DNA of 56,657 nucleotides from Clostridia bacterium (GTDB taxonomy: Bacteria; Bacillota; Clostridia; Lachnospirales; Lachnospiraceae): the NCBI GenBank assembly GCA_029101305.1, contig JAQXQS010000168.1:1-56657 (forward strand), read 5' to 3'. This document shows, in pieces, positions 24,450 to 34,407 of this stretch; within the stretch, counting starts at the first letter, position 1; each line of letters starts with the position of its first letter. The translations under genes and the position numbers were made by a program. Below the pieces are notes generated by a model. It searched no databases and had not been told where the DNA came from. It saw only the letters and a list, made by a program, of their open reading frames with translations.

Positions 24450-25572
24450 TTACTCCGCCGGTTTCTTGGCAAGCGCGATCCATTTCAGATAGGCATTGAT
24501 GAAAATATCAATACCACCATCCATAACCGCATCAACATTTCCGGTTTCTTCATTGGTACGATGGTCTTTCACCATGGTATATGGCTGCATAACGTAAGAA
24601 CGGATCTGGTTACCCCAGCCGATATCGGTTACCTCACCACGGATTCCGGAAAGCTTGGCTTCTGCCTCCTGCTGTTTCAGAAGATATAACTTCGCTTTCA
24701 GCATCTGCATAGCCTTATCTTTATTCATATGCTGGGAACGCTCATTCTGACACTGTACCACGATTCCTGTAGGGAAATGGGTGATACGGATAGCGGATGA
24801 GGTCTTGTTGATATGCTGTCCACCGGCACCGCTGCTTCGATAGGTATCAATACGGATATCCTCGTCATTGATCTCTACATCCAGGTCTTTCTCAATATCC
24901 GGCATTACATCGCAGGATACAAAGGAGGTCTGACGTTTTCCGGCCGCGTTAAACGGGGAAATACGCACCAGACGGTGTACACCCTTCTCTGATTTCAGAA
25001 GTCCGTATGCATTCTCTCCATTTACCTGGAAGGTAACGGATTTCACACCTGCTTCATCGCCATCCAGATAGTCCAGCACTTCAATGGAAAAGCCCTTGCG
25101 GTCAGCCCAGCGTGTGTACATACGATACAGCATGCTGCACCAGTCACAGGCTTCTGTACCACCGGCTCCTGCATTCAGCTTGATAATGGCGTTCTCACTG
25201 TCATACTCTCCTGAGAGAAGAGTCTTCACGCGGATGCTGTCAAACTGAGCCTGGAATTCATCCAGCATTTCCTGGATTTCCTCGATCATGGACGGATCAT
25301 TTTCCTCATAGCTCATCTCGATCAGGGTCTCCATATCTTCCATCTGTGTCACCAGATTCTGATAGGTTTCCATGTCGTCCTTCATGCTCTTTAATTCTTT
25401 CATTTTCTTCTGGGATACTTCTGCATTGTCCCAGAAGTCTGGCGCTTCCATTTCGCGCTCTAATTCTTCAACCCGCTTCTCCTTGTTAGCCAGGTCAAAG
25501 TGAATCCCTCACTTCCACTAATGGTTCTGTGTATGTTGCAAGAATGCTCTTGAACTGGTCTAATTCAACCAT
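24450..25572 (-). CDS. prfB: Peptide chain release factor 2, expressed by programmed +1 frameshift
   Basis: RF2 recognises UAA and UGA stop codons. The zero frame begins at ATG 25572 (AAGGTG upstream) and ends after 25 codons at an in-frame TGA (25495-25497). Ribosomes must slip +1 at CTT-TGA-C to continue into the 348-codon second frame, giving 373 residues. The SD-like GAGGGA just upstream stimulates slippage, as in E. coli prfB. The main part has the RF2 motif block RTDTYRSSGAGGQHIN-type (here IRIDTYRSSGAGGQHINKTS) with catalytic GGQ. A caller ignoring the shift would begin at 25451 and lose 40 residues. It heads the run ACT, hom, lysC. Confidence 0.95.
25494..25510 (-). other. Programmed +1 frameshift site of prfB
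   Basis: GAGGGATTCACTTTGAC on the minus strand: SD-like GAGGGA, slippery CTT and stop TGA followed by C, the classic autoregulatory arrangement of RF2. Low RF2 slows termination and favours the shift. Confidence 0.92.
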
Positions 25573-25751
25573 AGCTTCACCTTCTTTCTTATATTTCTCC
25601 AACAATGCCGCCTTTTAGAGGATGGTTAAAAGCCCCCGGACGACACACAGACTTTCAAACTATACAATAGCATATTTAGGGGCAAATTACAATAAAAAGC
25701 CGCCAGGGGACTCTATTGCAATTTTTTCTCAAATATGGGTTTTACAATTAC

Positions 25752-25780
25752 TTGAAAAATCCCTTTATTTCTTTTATCAT
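25752..25780 (+). promoter_or_regulatory. Candidate promoter of the NusG_II/Gx operon
   Basis: TTGAAA (25752-25757) and TATCAT (25775-25780) are 17 nt apart. The gap 25573-25897 holds this, a weak minus-strand candidate for prfB (TTGTAA, 17 nt, TATTGT), and nothing else I can support. Confidence 0.45.
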
Positions 25781-25897
25781 TAAGGAATGTTCCTTTCATG
25801 ATCCGTAACGCCCAAGTATAACAAAATTAGACATGTTATCTTAGAGAGACTATTTCTGAATTGCTTTTTGGAATTTAGCAAAAATGAGGTATTTTAT

Positions 25898-26266
25898 TTG
25901 AAAAAGAAAGAATTTATATTTATTAGTGCACTTCTGGCATTTTCAATACTGCTTTGTCTGTATGTTTATGTAGTTCCCCATGGCAAATACGGTTCTATCC
26001 AGATCACGGTAAATGGAGAACTTTATGGTACTTATTCCCTTGGAAAAGACCAGGTAATCCAGATTGGTGATACAAATGTCTGCGAGATCAAAAATGGGGA
26101 AGTAAAAATGACAGAAGCCGACTGCCCGGATCATCTTTGCATGAAACAGCCTGCAGTTGGCAGTTCAGGCGGTTACATTGTATGCCTGCCGAACAAAGTG
26201 GTAATTCAAGGAGAGGGCGGTTCAGATTCCCAGGATTCTTCTGGCGGATTTGACGCAGTGGTGTAA
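25898..26266 (+). CDS. NusG domain II-containing membrane-anchored protein
   Basis: A 122-residue protein with one N-terminal hydrophobic helix (FIFISALLAFSILLCLYVYV) and an extracytoplasmic beta-rich domain containing IQITVNGELYGTYSL and the conserved motif EADCPDHLCMKQ, then GGYIVCLPNKVVI. This matches the NusG domain II (KOW-like) proteins of Firmicutes, usually beside Gx and FMN_bind genes. Three cysteines in the C-x4-C...C pattern may bind metal or a cofactor, which is unproven. TTG 25898 has GAGG 8 nt upstream and is preferred over the TTG at 25868. It overlaps nothing and is followed 4 nt later by the Gx gene. Confidence 0.85.
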   Translation: MKKKEFIFISALLAFSILLCLYVYVVPHGKYGSIQITVNGELYGTYSLGKDQVIQIGDTNVCEIKNGEVKMTEADCPDHLCMKQPAVGSSGGYIVCLPNKVVIQGEGGSDSQDSSGGFDAVV

Positions 26267-26270
26267 TGTG

Positions 26271-26756
26271 ATGAATCAGAAAAAAACAGCATATCTTGGG
26301 CTGTTCGCAGCCATTGCCATTATTTTCGGCTATGTAGAATCCCTGATTCCTTTTTTTGCCGGAATTCCCGGTATGAAGCTTGGCCTTGCCAATCTTGCCG
26401 TACTTTTTGTCCTGGAAAAATACACCTGGAAGGAAGCAGCCCTGGTTTCCCTGGTGAGGATCCTCATCATTGGATTTATGTTTGGAAATGGTTCCAGCAT
26501 TATGTACAGTCTGGCAGGCGCTACCCTTAGTCTGATGGTAATGGTATTCGTAAAGAATAAGATTGGCTTCGGACATCTGGGCGTCAGCGTTGCCGGCGGT
26601 GTTTCCCATAATATCGGACAGCTTCTGGTGGCGGTTCCTGCCACCCATACAGTTGGATTGTTATATTATTATGCACCGGCGCTGATGGTGTCCGGAGTGG
26701 TCACGGGACTGCTGATCGGAGTATTGACAAGGGAAGTTCTTAAAAGAATCCCCTAA
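26271..26756 (+). CDS. Gx transporter family membrane protein (also called HepS component I)
   Basis: A 161-residue protein with about five helices, beginning with KKTAYLGLFAAIAIIFGYVE and then IPGMKLGLANLAVLFVL, the family signature. Members are annotated as Gx transporter or heptaprenyl diphosphate synthase component I; the fold resembles ECF S components, so a small-molecule uptake role is possible. The ATG at 26271 is 4 nt after the NusG_II stop; no strong ribosome site is seen, so translational coupling is likely. It probably belongs to the flavin/quinone electron-transfer locus on the opposite strand. Confidence 0.85.
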   Translation: MNQKKTAYLGLFAAIAIIFGYVESLIPFFAGIPGMKLGLANLAVLFVLEKYTWKEAALVSLVRILIIGFMFGNGSSIMYSLAGATLSLMVMVFVKNKIGFGHLGVSVAGGVSHNIGQLLVAVPATHTVGLLYYYAPALMVSGVVTGLLIGVLTREVLKRIP

Positions 26757-26785
26757 CTACGCCGACCGGACTCCTGCTTATGTCG

Positions 26786-26836
26786 AAAAAAATCCTCCAG
26801 GCAGTAATTTTTACTGTTCCCTGGAGGATTTTTTCT
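26786..26836. terminator. Bidirectional terminator between Gx and apbE
   Basis: AATCCTCCAG (26791-26800) pairs with CTGGAGGATT (26821-26830), flanked by runs of A and T. The convergent Gx and apbE transcripts can both end here. Confidence 0.8.
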
Positions 26837-26882
26837 GTTTCCGCATTAATAGATAGCTTCTTACTTATAGATAACTTCTTTT

Positions 26883-28025
26883 TTATTTTATTTCCAGTCC
26901 GCTTACTTCGTATCCATCTTTCATCAATTCAAACTGATCCATCATTCCGTCTGTCACATACACATTTTTGTCCTCATCCACAAATACGGCTTCTGCCCCA
27001 TATTTTTCCAATAAGGGACCAGCCTTTTCCATGCCAAGAACAAAGCAGGCTGTAGAAAGTCCATCTGCCAGATATCCCTGGTCGCAAACGATTGTCACAG
27101 AAGTCAGCCCATTCCATACCGGATAACCGGTTTCTGGATCCAGAATGTGGTGGTAACGCTTTCCATCTTCCATAAAATATTTCTCATAATCACCGGAAGT
27201 AGAAAGGAACTGTCCGTCTTCCAGAGTGATCACCCCAAGATAATCTCCTTCTGTATCCCTGGGATCTGTAAGAGCAATCTTCCAGGCGCTACCGTCGGGC
27301 TTTTGCCCATAGGTTAATACGCTGCTGCCCCCAAGATTCAGGATCATACCGGAAACCTCCGGCTGGGTTTTCAGGTAGTCCACGATCAGGTCACAGCCCA
27401 TTCCCTTTCCCACCGCCCCAAGATCCAGGGTACAGCCATCCAGAAGCGTCACCTTGTTTCCATCCAGCTGGATTTTTTCATAGCCAACGGCCGGAAGGAG
27501 CTGGTCAAGCTCAGATTGCTCCGGTATGTGGGCATTTTCGCCGCCAATATCCCACAGGCGGATAATTTTCCCAAGAGTGGGGTCAAATGCCCCATCCGAA
27601 TCCTCCGACAGCTGACGGATTTTCCCAAGATCTGCTGCAAGCTCGTCGGAAACCTCTACGGTTTTACCATCTGCCGCATTTAACCGGGAAATCTGGGAGC
27701 CTTCATCTGTCCATGACAAAAGGCTTGTCTCCATTTCCCGCAGCTTTTCTCCAATCTGTGTGTTAATATCTTCCCCAGAAGTATATAAGGTTTCTGAAAC
27801 CACCGTATCCATTGCAAAATCTGTGTTTGTGTATTTTTCAACGTCATCCGCATACACAACTGTAGTTGTCCTTACGGATGAAACTGCTAATAATGATGCG
27901 CCCGCCACACCTGCAAGCATTGCCTTACCAGCAATGCCTCTAAATGTTGGTTTTCCTGCCTGGTGCGGTTTTAGCGTATTCTTTTTTTTGTGTTCCACTG
28001 GAACCAGTTCTTTTCTTTTACTCAT
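26883..28025 (-). CDS. apbE: FAD:protein FMN transferase (ApbE family)
   Basis: A 380-residue flavin transferase that attaches FMN by a phosphoester bond to Thr/Ser in SGAT-type motifs. A hydrophobic N-terminal segment (AMLAGVAGASLLAVSSV) anchors or exports it. Motifs: TNTDFAMDTVVS, DPTLGKIIRLWDIG, LDLGAVGKGMGCDLIVDYL, ILNLGGSSVLTYG and HHILDPETGYPV. It is the first downstream gene of the FMN_bind genes to its right, so its targets (28872-31463) are in the same operon. Size and motifs indicate an active enzyme. Confidence 0.94.
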   Translation of the reverse strand: MSKRKELVPVEHKKKNTLKPHQAGKPTFRGIAGKAMLAGVAGASLLAVSSVRTTTVVYADDVEKYTNTDFAMDTVVSETLYTSGEDINTQIGEKLREMETSLLSWTDEGSQISRLNAADGKTVEVSDELAADLGKIRQLSEDSDGAFDPTLGKIIRLWDIGGENAHIPEQSELDQLLPAVGYEKIQLDGNKVTLLDGCTLDLGAVGKGMGCDLIVDYLKTQPEVSGMILNLGGSSVLTYGQKPDGSAWKIALTDPRDTEGDYLGVITLEDGQFLSTSGDYEKYFMEDGKRYHHILDPETGYPVWNGLTSVTIVCDQGYLADGLSTACFVLGMEKAGPLLEKYGAEAVFVDEDKNVYVTDGMMDQFELMKDGYEVSGLEIK

Positions 28026-28077
28026 TTTCCATTCTTTCTACTACGGTATTGTTCTACTATGTCATTTTTCTACTATA

Positions 28078-28875
28078 TCATTTTTTCTTTCCGTCTTGCT
28101 CATCCTGTCTTTCAAGAATTCCGATCCTTATATTTTTCTTCGGACAGATTCCCGGGCAGGCATGACAGCAGATACATTCTCCTGAAAGGGGAGTATCACC
28201 GTCAATGTCAAGATGAGCCGGGCATCTTTTTTTGCATGCACCGCACTTCGCCGGACAAATACTTCTGTCACGATTAAATAATGCAGACGGTACTATAGGC
28301 ATTATAGCAAAAACTGCTCCCATTGGACAGAGAAACTGACAGAAAAATCGTTCCTGGGTACACATCCCGATCATAATCAGAATCAGTAAAATAATCCCAA
28401 TTTTGTATGCTGCTCCTGGTATCCTTCCTGCTGTCAGCATGGAAAACACATCCCATGGGCTCATTCCCTGAAGCCTGCCATACCAGCCTGTCAGAATGGA
28501 ACCAAGCAGGATCAGAAGCCAGATATACTTCACCTTCTGGAGAACCCGGACCGTCTTTTCAGAATAGCCGTGACGCCCCTTTTTATGGAACAGCTTCTGT
28601 CTGATAAATACTGTCAGCTCATACAAGGCATCTCCCAGCGACCCAAAGGCACAGGCATATCCGCAGAAATGCCTGCCAAATAAACAGGTAAAAACAAGCA
28701 GCACTGCAGTCACATCCAGAAAGGAATTCCATGTAATAGCTTCATGAGCCGCAATTGCCTGGAAAATAGATTTCACCCCTGCAAATGCTGTTGAAAATAA
28801 TGCAGGTGCAAAGATGAAAAACAGAAGCTGTATCACGGCGCGGAGCAACCGGATTTTTCTCTGTCTTTTTTTCAT
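28078..28875 (-). CDS. NapH-like membrane polyferredoxin, 4Fe-4S protein
   Basis: A 265-residue membrane protein with four to five helices and Cys-rich motifs: GRHFCGYACAFGSLGD, ERFFCQFLCPMGAVF, then CPAKCGACKKRCP and CICCHACPGICP. The last two are 4Fe-4S ferredoxin sites (C-x3-C-x2-C-x3-C and C-x2-C-x2-C-x3-C). NapH/RnfB-like membrane proteins carry electrons between the quinone pool or ferredoxin and extracytoplasmic flavoproteins. It overlaps the FMN_bind gene by 4 nt, so they are translationally coupled. Direction of electron flow is inference. Confidence 0.88.
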   Translation of the reverse strand: MKKRQRKIRLLRAVIQLLFFIFAPALFSTAFAGVKSIFQAIAAHEAITWNSFLDVTAVLLVFTCLFGRHFCGYACAFGSLGDALYELTVFIRQKLFHKKGRHGYSEKTVRVLQKVKYIWLLILLGSILTGWYGRLQGMSPWDVFSMLTAGRIPGAAYKIGIILLILIMIGMCTQERFFCQFLCPMGAVFAIMPIVPSALFNRDRSICPAKCGACKKRCPAHLDIDGDTPLSGECICCHACPGICPKKNIRIGILERQDEQDGKKK

Positions 28876-29498
28876 GGATTTTCCGCCTTTCCAAGTGCAT
28901 CATTTACAGCATTGATGATACCTGTAGAACTAAAGGTAGCTCCGGAAATGGTATCTACATCTGTGCTTTGTGCCGCCAGGATCGTGCTGATCACCCCTTG
29001 TCCCTGGGCAAGATATGCAGAATCTTCCCCCGGTGCACTTACTACCTGAATATCTGTTATGGTATCATTCTCAAGAGTAACCTGAACCTGGATATTCCCT
29101 CCAAATCCCTGGCCATCTCCTGTGTAGGTTCCATTTTTGTAGGCAAGATCAGCATCTTCCTCTGTTTCTTCTGAAGAATCATTCCTTGTGCCATCGGTAT
29201 CTTCTTCCGTTTCGTCATTTCCATTCCCGTTATCATTATTCTCTTTATCTGTGCTATCCTTCTTTTTCTCTTCTTCCGCCTTTTTCTTCGCTTCTTCCTG
29301 GGCTTTTGCCGCTTCCTCTATTGCACTTAAGATTTCATCCTGCTGCTTTTCCAGAGCTTCCACTTTCGTAGTCAGACTGGCCAGCTGCTGGTCTTTTTGG
29401 GTATCGCTGTCTTTTTTTTGCATGGAATTATATCCCAGGACAGCGCCTATGATCAGAATAAGACATAAAACTCTCATAATAAAACTCTGGTATTTCAT
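28872..29498 (-). CDS. Membrane-anchored single-domain FMN-binding protein
   Basis: A 208-residue protein. A single N-terminal helix is followed by a coiled-coil segment (TTKVEALEKQQDEILSAIEE) and a charged Lys/Glu/Asn/Asp-rich spacer. The C-terminal FMN_bind domain (about 120-206) has GTYTGDGQGFGGNIQVQVTL and ends DTISGATFSSTGI. The Thr of SGAT is the expected ApbE-dependent FMN attachment site. The spacer and coiled coil could hold the flavin domain away from the membrane. It ends 3 nt after the larger four-domain gene begins its coupling, i.e. the two genes are adjacent. Confidence 0.9.
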   Translation of the reverse strand: MKYQSFIMRVLCLILIIGAVLGYNSMQKKDSDTQKDQQLASLTTKVEALEKQQDEILSAIEEAAKAQEEAKKKAEEEKKKDSTDKENNDNGNGNDETEEDTDGTRNDSSEETEEDADLAYKNGTYTGDGQGFGGNIQVQVTLENDTITDIQVVSAPGEDSAYLAQGQGVISTILAAQSTDVDTISGATFSSTGIINAVNDALGKAENP

Positions 29499-29501
29499 GG
29501 G

Positions 29502-31463
29502 TTAAGCTCCTTTTGCCTGATTTAATGCGTTTTTGAATGCCTGGATAATTCCCTTGGAGGAATAGGTGCAGCCAGATACGGTATCTACACCATCTGCAGA
29601 CTGATTTCCCAGCACCTGTCCAAGGATTCCATTCCAGGCATCTTCTACATAATCCTCGTCATCATAGGAGGTATATGTGGCGCTTGCGATCTGACCTCCC
29701 GCTATGGTCACGGTAACCTGTACGCTGTCAGGTCCGTCATTGCCTTCCCCGATACCAGTGTAGGTGCCATCTTTATACACGCCTGCCGGAACAGGTTCTG
29801 GCGCTTCTGTTGGTTCCGGAGTACTTGTGGGCTGCGGGGCTTCGGTCGGCTGCGGCACACTGGTTGGCTGTGGGACATCTGTTGGCTTCGGTGCGTTTGT
29901 TGGCTGCGGGGCTTCGGTTGGCTGTGGCGCACTGGTTGGCTGCGGCGTATTCGTCGGCTGTGGCGTATCCGTCGGTTTCGGGGTGCCCGTCGGTTGTGGT
30001 GCGCTTGTGGGCTGTGGCGTTACAGATGGCTTCTCTTCTGTATTTCTCGCCTGCTCCAATGCAGCTTTCGTGGCGTCCAGAATACCAGTGGAAGAAAATG
30101 TGGCTCCACTGACCGTATCAATTCCTTCTGCACTTTGTTTTTCCAGGATCTGAGGCTGTATTTTTCTCCATGCTTTATTAAAAAAGCTTCTTGTGTCAGA
30201 ATTGGTATTTGCAATTTCTGTAATTTTGCCGTCTTCCACTGTCAGACTTATGTTAACCATTCCAGAATATCCATAGGCCGACGCAGAATAGGTACCATCC
30301 TTCCATGTTTTTACCTGTGATGGATAATCTGACGGAACATCCGGATTCTCATTGCCAGAATCATCTGCCGGAGCATCTGGGGACGCAGTTGGCTGCGGTG
30401 CTTCGGTTGGCTGCACAGTGACAGGAATCTGTGTAGGTACAGGCGTGATTTCCCCTTTTTCCCCAGCTGTGGAATCTGCATTTGCCTGGGAAAGAGCCTG
30501 GGAAAGGGCTCCTAGAATTCCGTTGGAGGAAAAAGTAGCTCCACTGACCGTATCTACACCGGACAGACTTTGTCTGGCAAGCACATCTGCCTTGATCGTA
30601 CTCCATGCCTTATTGAAAAATTCCGGCGTATCGGTATTGGTATTGGTTATTTTCTTAATTTTTCCTTTTTTAATGGTAACCTGTACAGTTACAATGCCAT
30701 CAAAGCCTTCTGCCTGTCCTTCAAAAACACCATCTTTATAGTTTACAGTTGTATCCTGCTTAGGCTTTTTGGATGGCTTGGGCGTCGGTGTAGGTGTGGT
30801 TTTTTTGCCACCAGCAGCTTTTCCAAGAGCGTTTTGTACGGCCTGGATGATTCCATTAGAAGAATATGTCGCGCCACTGATTGCATCCACATTGGGTGAC
30901 TGGCTGGAAAGAATCCTGCTGATCACTCCTGTTGCGGAAGACAGATAAGACCCCGTTTCGCCAGAGGCACTTAAAATATCTATTGCAGTGATTTTTCCTC
31001 CAGATACCGTCACCTGAACCGTGATCGTACCCCCGAAACCAGTTCCACTTCCCTGATAAGTTCCATCTTTATAGCCATCCTCTGGTACTTCTGTGGTGGG
31101 TGTGGTAGTAGTCCCCTGCCCTTGTCCGGACGCTTCGGCTGATTTTACAGGCAAAATCTTTGAAGCACCTTTTTGTATGCCTCCCTTTTTTAACGTTGTT
31201 TTCGAATTCTTTTCATCCGTTGAAGACGATTTATTCTTTCCACTTTCTGTTTCATCCTCATCTTCATCGGAATAAGCGGTCTTCATCCAGCTTCCCAGTT
31301 CCTGGGAGTTTACAATCGTTTTTTCTTCCGTAGCTGTCTGGGGCTTTACCCCCATAATCTGAGTTCCTGCTGCTGCCACTGCTGCGATCACCACCGCAGC
31401 CGGAACAAGCTTCACCAGATTTTTTTTATCAAAAGGACTTTTATTGTTGTCTGTGTTTTTCAT
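29502..31463 (-). CDS. Multi-flavinylated surface protein with four FMN_bind domains
   Basis: A 653-residue protein with an N-terminal anchor (LVPAAVVIAAVAAAG). Four FMN_bind domains lie at about 131-217, 242-327, 387-473 and 563-652. Predicted FMN-Thr: T199, T310, T455 (all SGAT) and T633. The fourth motif reads SGCTYSS, with Cys replacing the usual Ala. Domains 3 and 4 are separated by a Pro/Thr-rich linker (474-560) built from PQPT/PKPT units. Domains 2 and 3 share an extra insert (TNTDTPEFFNKAW), and domain 4 has a similar YTSYDDEDYVEDAW. The protein could pass electrons along a chain of covalent flavins at the cell surface. The start has GGAG upstream. Confidence 0.92.
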   Translation of the reverse strand: MKNTDNNKSPFDKKNLVKLVPAAVVIAAVAAAGTQIMGVKPQTATEEKTIVNSQELGSWMKTAYSDEDEDETESGKNKSSSTDEKNSKTTLKKGGIQKGASKILPVKSAEASGQGQGTTTTPTTEVPEDGYKDGTYQGSGTGFGGTITVQVTVSGGKITAIDILSASGETGSYLSSATGVISRILSSQSPNVDAISGATYSSNGIIQAVQNALGKAAGGKKTTPTPTPKPSKKPKQDTTVNYKDGVFEGQAEGFDGIVTVQVTIKKGKIKKITNTNTDTPEFFNKAWSTIKADVLARQSLSGVDTVSGATFSSNGILGALSQALSQANADSTAGEKGEITPVPTQIPVTVQPTEAPQPTASPDAPADDSGNENPDVPSDYPSQVKTWKDGTYSASAYGYSGMVNISLTVEDGKITEIANTNSDTRSFFNKAWRKIQPQILEKQSAEGIDTVSGATFSSTGILDATKAALEQARNTEEKPSVTPQPTSAPQPTGTPKPTDTPQPTNTPQPTSAPQPTEAPQPTNAPKPTDVPQPTSVPQPTEAPQPTSTPEPTEAPEPVPAGVYKDGTYTGIGEGNDGPDSVQVTVTIAGGQIASATYTSYDDEDYVEDAWNGILGQVLGNQSADGVDTVSGCTYSSKGIIQAFKNALNQAKGA

Positions 31464-31543
31464 GCTGTCTCCTGTTATTTTTCTTCTGCCGGATCATCCA
31501 GCTGCTTTTCCTGTTGTTTACAAAAGCCGCAATTTCCTTATAC

Positions 31544-31587
31544 AAGCAAAAGCAGGGGCTGTAAAAAAACGGCCCCCGTTTCTGCTT
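31544..31587 (-). terminator. Terminator upstream of the FMN_bind operon, after the Tp47-like gene region
   Basis: AAGCA...GGGGC pairs with GCCCC...TGCTT; TTGT follows on the minus strand. It lies between the end of the surface-protein gene (31621) and the FMN_bind gene (31463), so it ends the former. Confidence 0.55.
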
Positions 31588-31620
31588 GTTTTCTATTTCC
31601 TGTTTTGTGTTTCTTCCTTT

Positions 31621-34407
31621 TTATTTTACTTTCACTTTGAACTTTTTGGATACTCCATTGCAGGTAACTGTGATGATTGCAGTTCCTTTCTTTTTGCCCT
31701 TTACAACACCCTTTGCAGTAACAGTTGCTACTTTTTTATTGCTGGTTTTATAAGTTACTTTTCCAGATGGTGTGGCTGTTGCCTTGATGGTTACTGTCTT
31801 GCCTTTTTTGATAGCTGCGGAAGACTTCGCCAGCTTCAGAGCCGGATTCTTAACCTGGATGGTAACCTTCGTGCTGTATTTTCCAACTTTTACAGTAATG
31901 GTTGTTTTTCCTGCTTTTTTAGCAGTTACAACACATTTGGAAGAAACCGTTGCAACCTTTTTGTTGCTGGAAGTATATTTCACAGTTCCACTGATCGCAT
32001 TTTTGGTTGCTGTGATCTTCGTAGTCTTTAAGCCCTTTGTATAGATAACTGCATTGCCGGCTTTTGCTGTAACACCTGCCTGAACAACAGTCACATTAAC
32101 CTTTACAGAAAGCTTTCCGGCAGTTACGGTAATGGTTGTGGTTCCTGCTTTCTTTGCAGTTACTTTACCATTTGCATCTACTGTTGCCACTGTAGGATCG
32201 CTGCTGGTAAATTTAGCTGCTTCTGTGATTCCGCTCTTTGTGACACTGATCACAGTTGTGCTGCCTGTTGTTCCACCAGCATAAATTGTAGAAGCCTGTG
32301 CTTTCGCTGTAAGAACCGGTGCAGGAGTTGGGGTTGGCTTTACAACCTCTTTTACAGTAACCTTGCTGGAAGCGCTCTTTCCGCCAAGAGTTGCAGTAAT
32401 CGTAGCGGTACCTGCTTTTACAGCTGCCACTTTACCGTTTGCATCTACTGTTGCAACTTTTGCGTCACTGCTTGTCCAGGTAACGGTGCCTGTCAGGTTC
32501 GTAGTTACCTTTAATGTTGTAGTTGTGTTTTTGTCTGTATCTAATGCTGCTGTTTCTGCACTTAAACTAAACTGGGCTTTCACAAGAGTATCCAGAGCTT
32601 CTCTTAAATGACCGATCTGCTCTTCCACACCATAAGTGGTCTGCTCTTTGATGTTGGCAAGCATATCCTCGCATTCTTCCAGCTCATTTGCAATGCTGTC
32701 CTTGGCTGCTGCCCAGCTCTCTGGTGTATAATCTGCTTCATTTAATGCTTTTGCTTCTGCGATGATATTTTCCAGTGGAGTGGAATCTGCATCTCCGGCA
32801 GGTCTTGCAATATTTTCCTCTGTTGCCTGGAATCTTACTGTATAATCTGCATATCCAAGGCCATATACGGTTAATGTCCAGTAACCAGTTCCATCATAAC
32901 CTTCCGGAAGCTCACATCTTAAGGAATCGCTAAGTCCCAGCTGGATTCCCTGTGCTTTATGCATCCAGTTATCTGCTGCAAATTTTGTTCCATAAGACTG
33001 AAGCGGGGTGCTGTAGTTGCTGTCGTTTCCGTAGTAAGTCCATTTAACAGCCTGCATTGCAGCTCCAAGTCCGCCGTAGTTTCCAGTAAGGTCAACCCGG
33101 AGGAATTCTCCATAGGAACCATTTCCTGGTTTTACAGTAGCTGTGATTCCATCAGCTGTCTTCTGAGCCGCATCTTTCAGTCCAGAGTCAGAACCGTTTG
33201 CCCTTGCACTGAAGGTAAATGTTCCGTCTTCTGATTTTACTGCTGTTTTTAAGCCGTTGGTGTTTCCGTTTACTGCTGCAACTGCGCTGTAAGAAGCCAA
33301 ATTACCTTCTCCATATCCACCAAATAACGTTCCGCCATTTTCTACAACTGTATAAGCTTCTTTAAAAGCACTGTAATCTGCTCTGTTTACTTTTACCGGA
33401 ACATATTTAAGTCCAGCCACTACATAATAGTCAATTGCTTCCCCATTCACAGTACCTCTTCCAAAAGCAACTTTACTTCCATCTGTAAGGATCATAGTCG
33501 CCTGGTCTTTCCATCCTGCCAGCTTATAGGAATTTCCAGCTGTTGTATAAACAGTTGCAATTGTCTGGAAGCTTCCTCTGTGAAGTCCATGGTTGGATGT
33601 AGCTCTTGTAACCGTATCAAATGCTCCAAGGTCTTTTTCTCCATGTCTGTCGATCAGATCTGAGGAAGCACTGCTGCCTGCGTTGAGAACATTTTCAGCA
33701 GCCCAGTACTGTGCCCAGGTAAGACCTGCATATACATATACACTTTCGCTGTAGGTAAAGGTTACATTTTCGTAGCCAGTTGCATACACAGTAACAGTAT
33801 CGCCTTCTGCTACAGGTGCATTTGAAAAATCAAGTGTACCATCTTCTTTGACAACTGTTACCGCGCCTCTTCCTGTTGCAGCGTACTCTTTATCTCCGAT
33901 CTTTACTTTGGAGATGGCCTTAACGTATGCCTCAAACTGCTCTGCTGTAATATCTTTTGCTGCAGCCAGCTTGATTTCATATTCGTTATATACTGCAGGC
34001 TTAACATCTGTTTTAGCTTCAAATGTTGTGCTTATAGGAGCATATTTTCCATTTGCATCTGAAATAACAACTTCATGCTGTCCCATTGCAAGATCTGCAA
34101 TTTTTACAGTGTCATTTTCAGCCTCAGCTTTCACACCGTCTACCGTGTACACTTTACTGAAATCAGCCGGAAGCTCTGCGGAAAATTCAACCTTGAGTGC
34201 AGTATCAGAGGTTTTTACGTCTGCTGCTGTTGCTGTAACTCCGGTAATTACCGGTACATAGGTATCTTCAACATCAAAATTGATAATTCCTTTACTTGTA
34301 TAATAAGTCACGCTGGAAATTGTTTTTCCCATCATGGATACATAATGTGCAGAGCTTACCGGGCCGCCATGAACGGTTGTTGTAAATCCCGTACTCCATG
34401 CCAGATG
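31621..34407 (-). pseudogene. C-terminal part of a Tp47-like/Big_2 surface protein, after an in-frame TGA
   Basis: These 928 codons follow the TGA at 34408-34410 in the same frame as the N-terminal fragment, so both were one 1250-codon gene. Counted from the ATG at 34335, residues 200-505 are clearly related to Treponema pallidum Tp47: FDTVTRATSNHG, LKYVPVKV, NTNGLKT, YYGNDSNYSTPLQSYGTKFAADNW and GYWTLTVYGLGYADYTVRF match recalled Tp47 segments. About 516-587 is a FIVAR-like helical bundle. Four bacterial Ig-like Big_2 repeats follow to the end. No ribosome site precedes 34335, so reinitiation there is unlikely. The protein would be secreted and surface-exposed if read through. Confidence 0.75.

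Noticed and set aside
29764-30153. Gly/Val/Cys-rich plus-strand ORF of 129 codons
   Set aside because: It is the antisense of the Pro/Thr repeat linker of the four-flavin protein.
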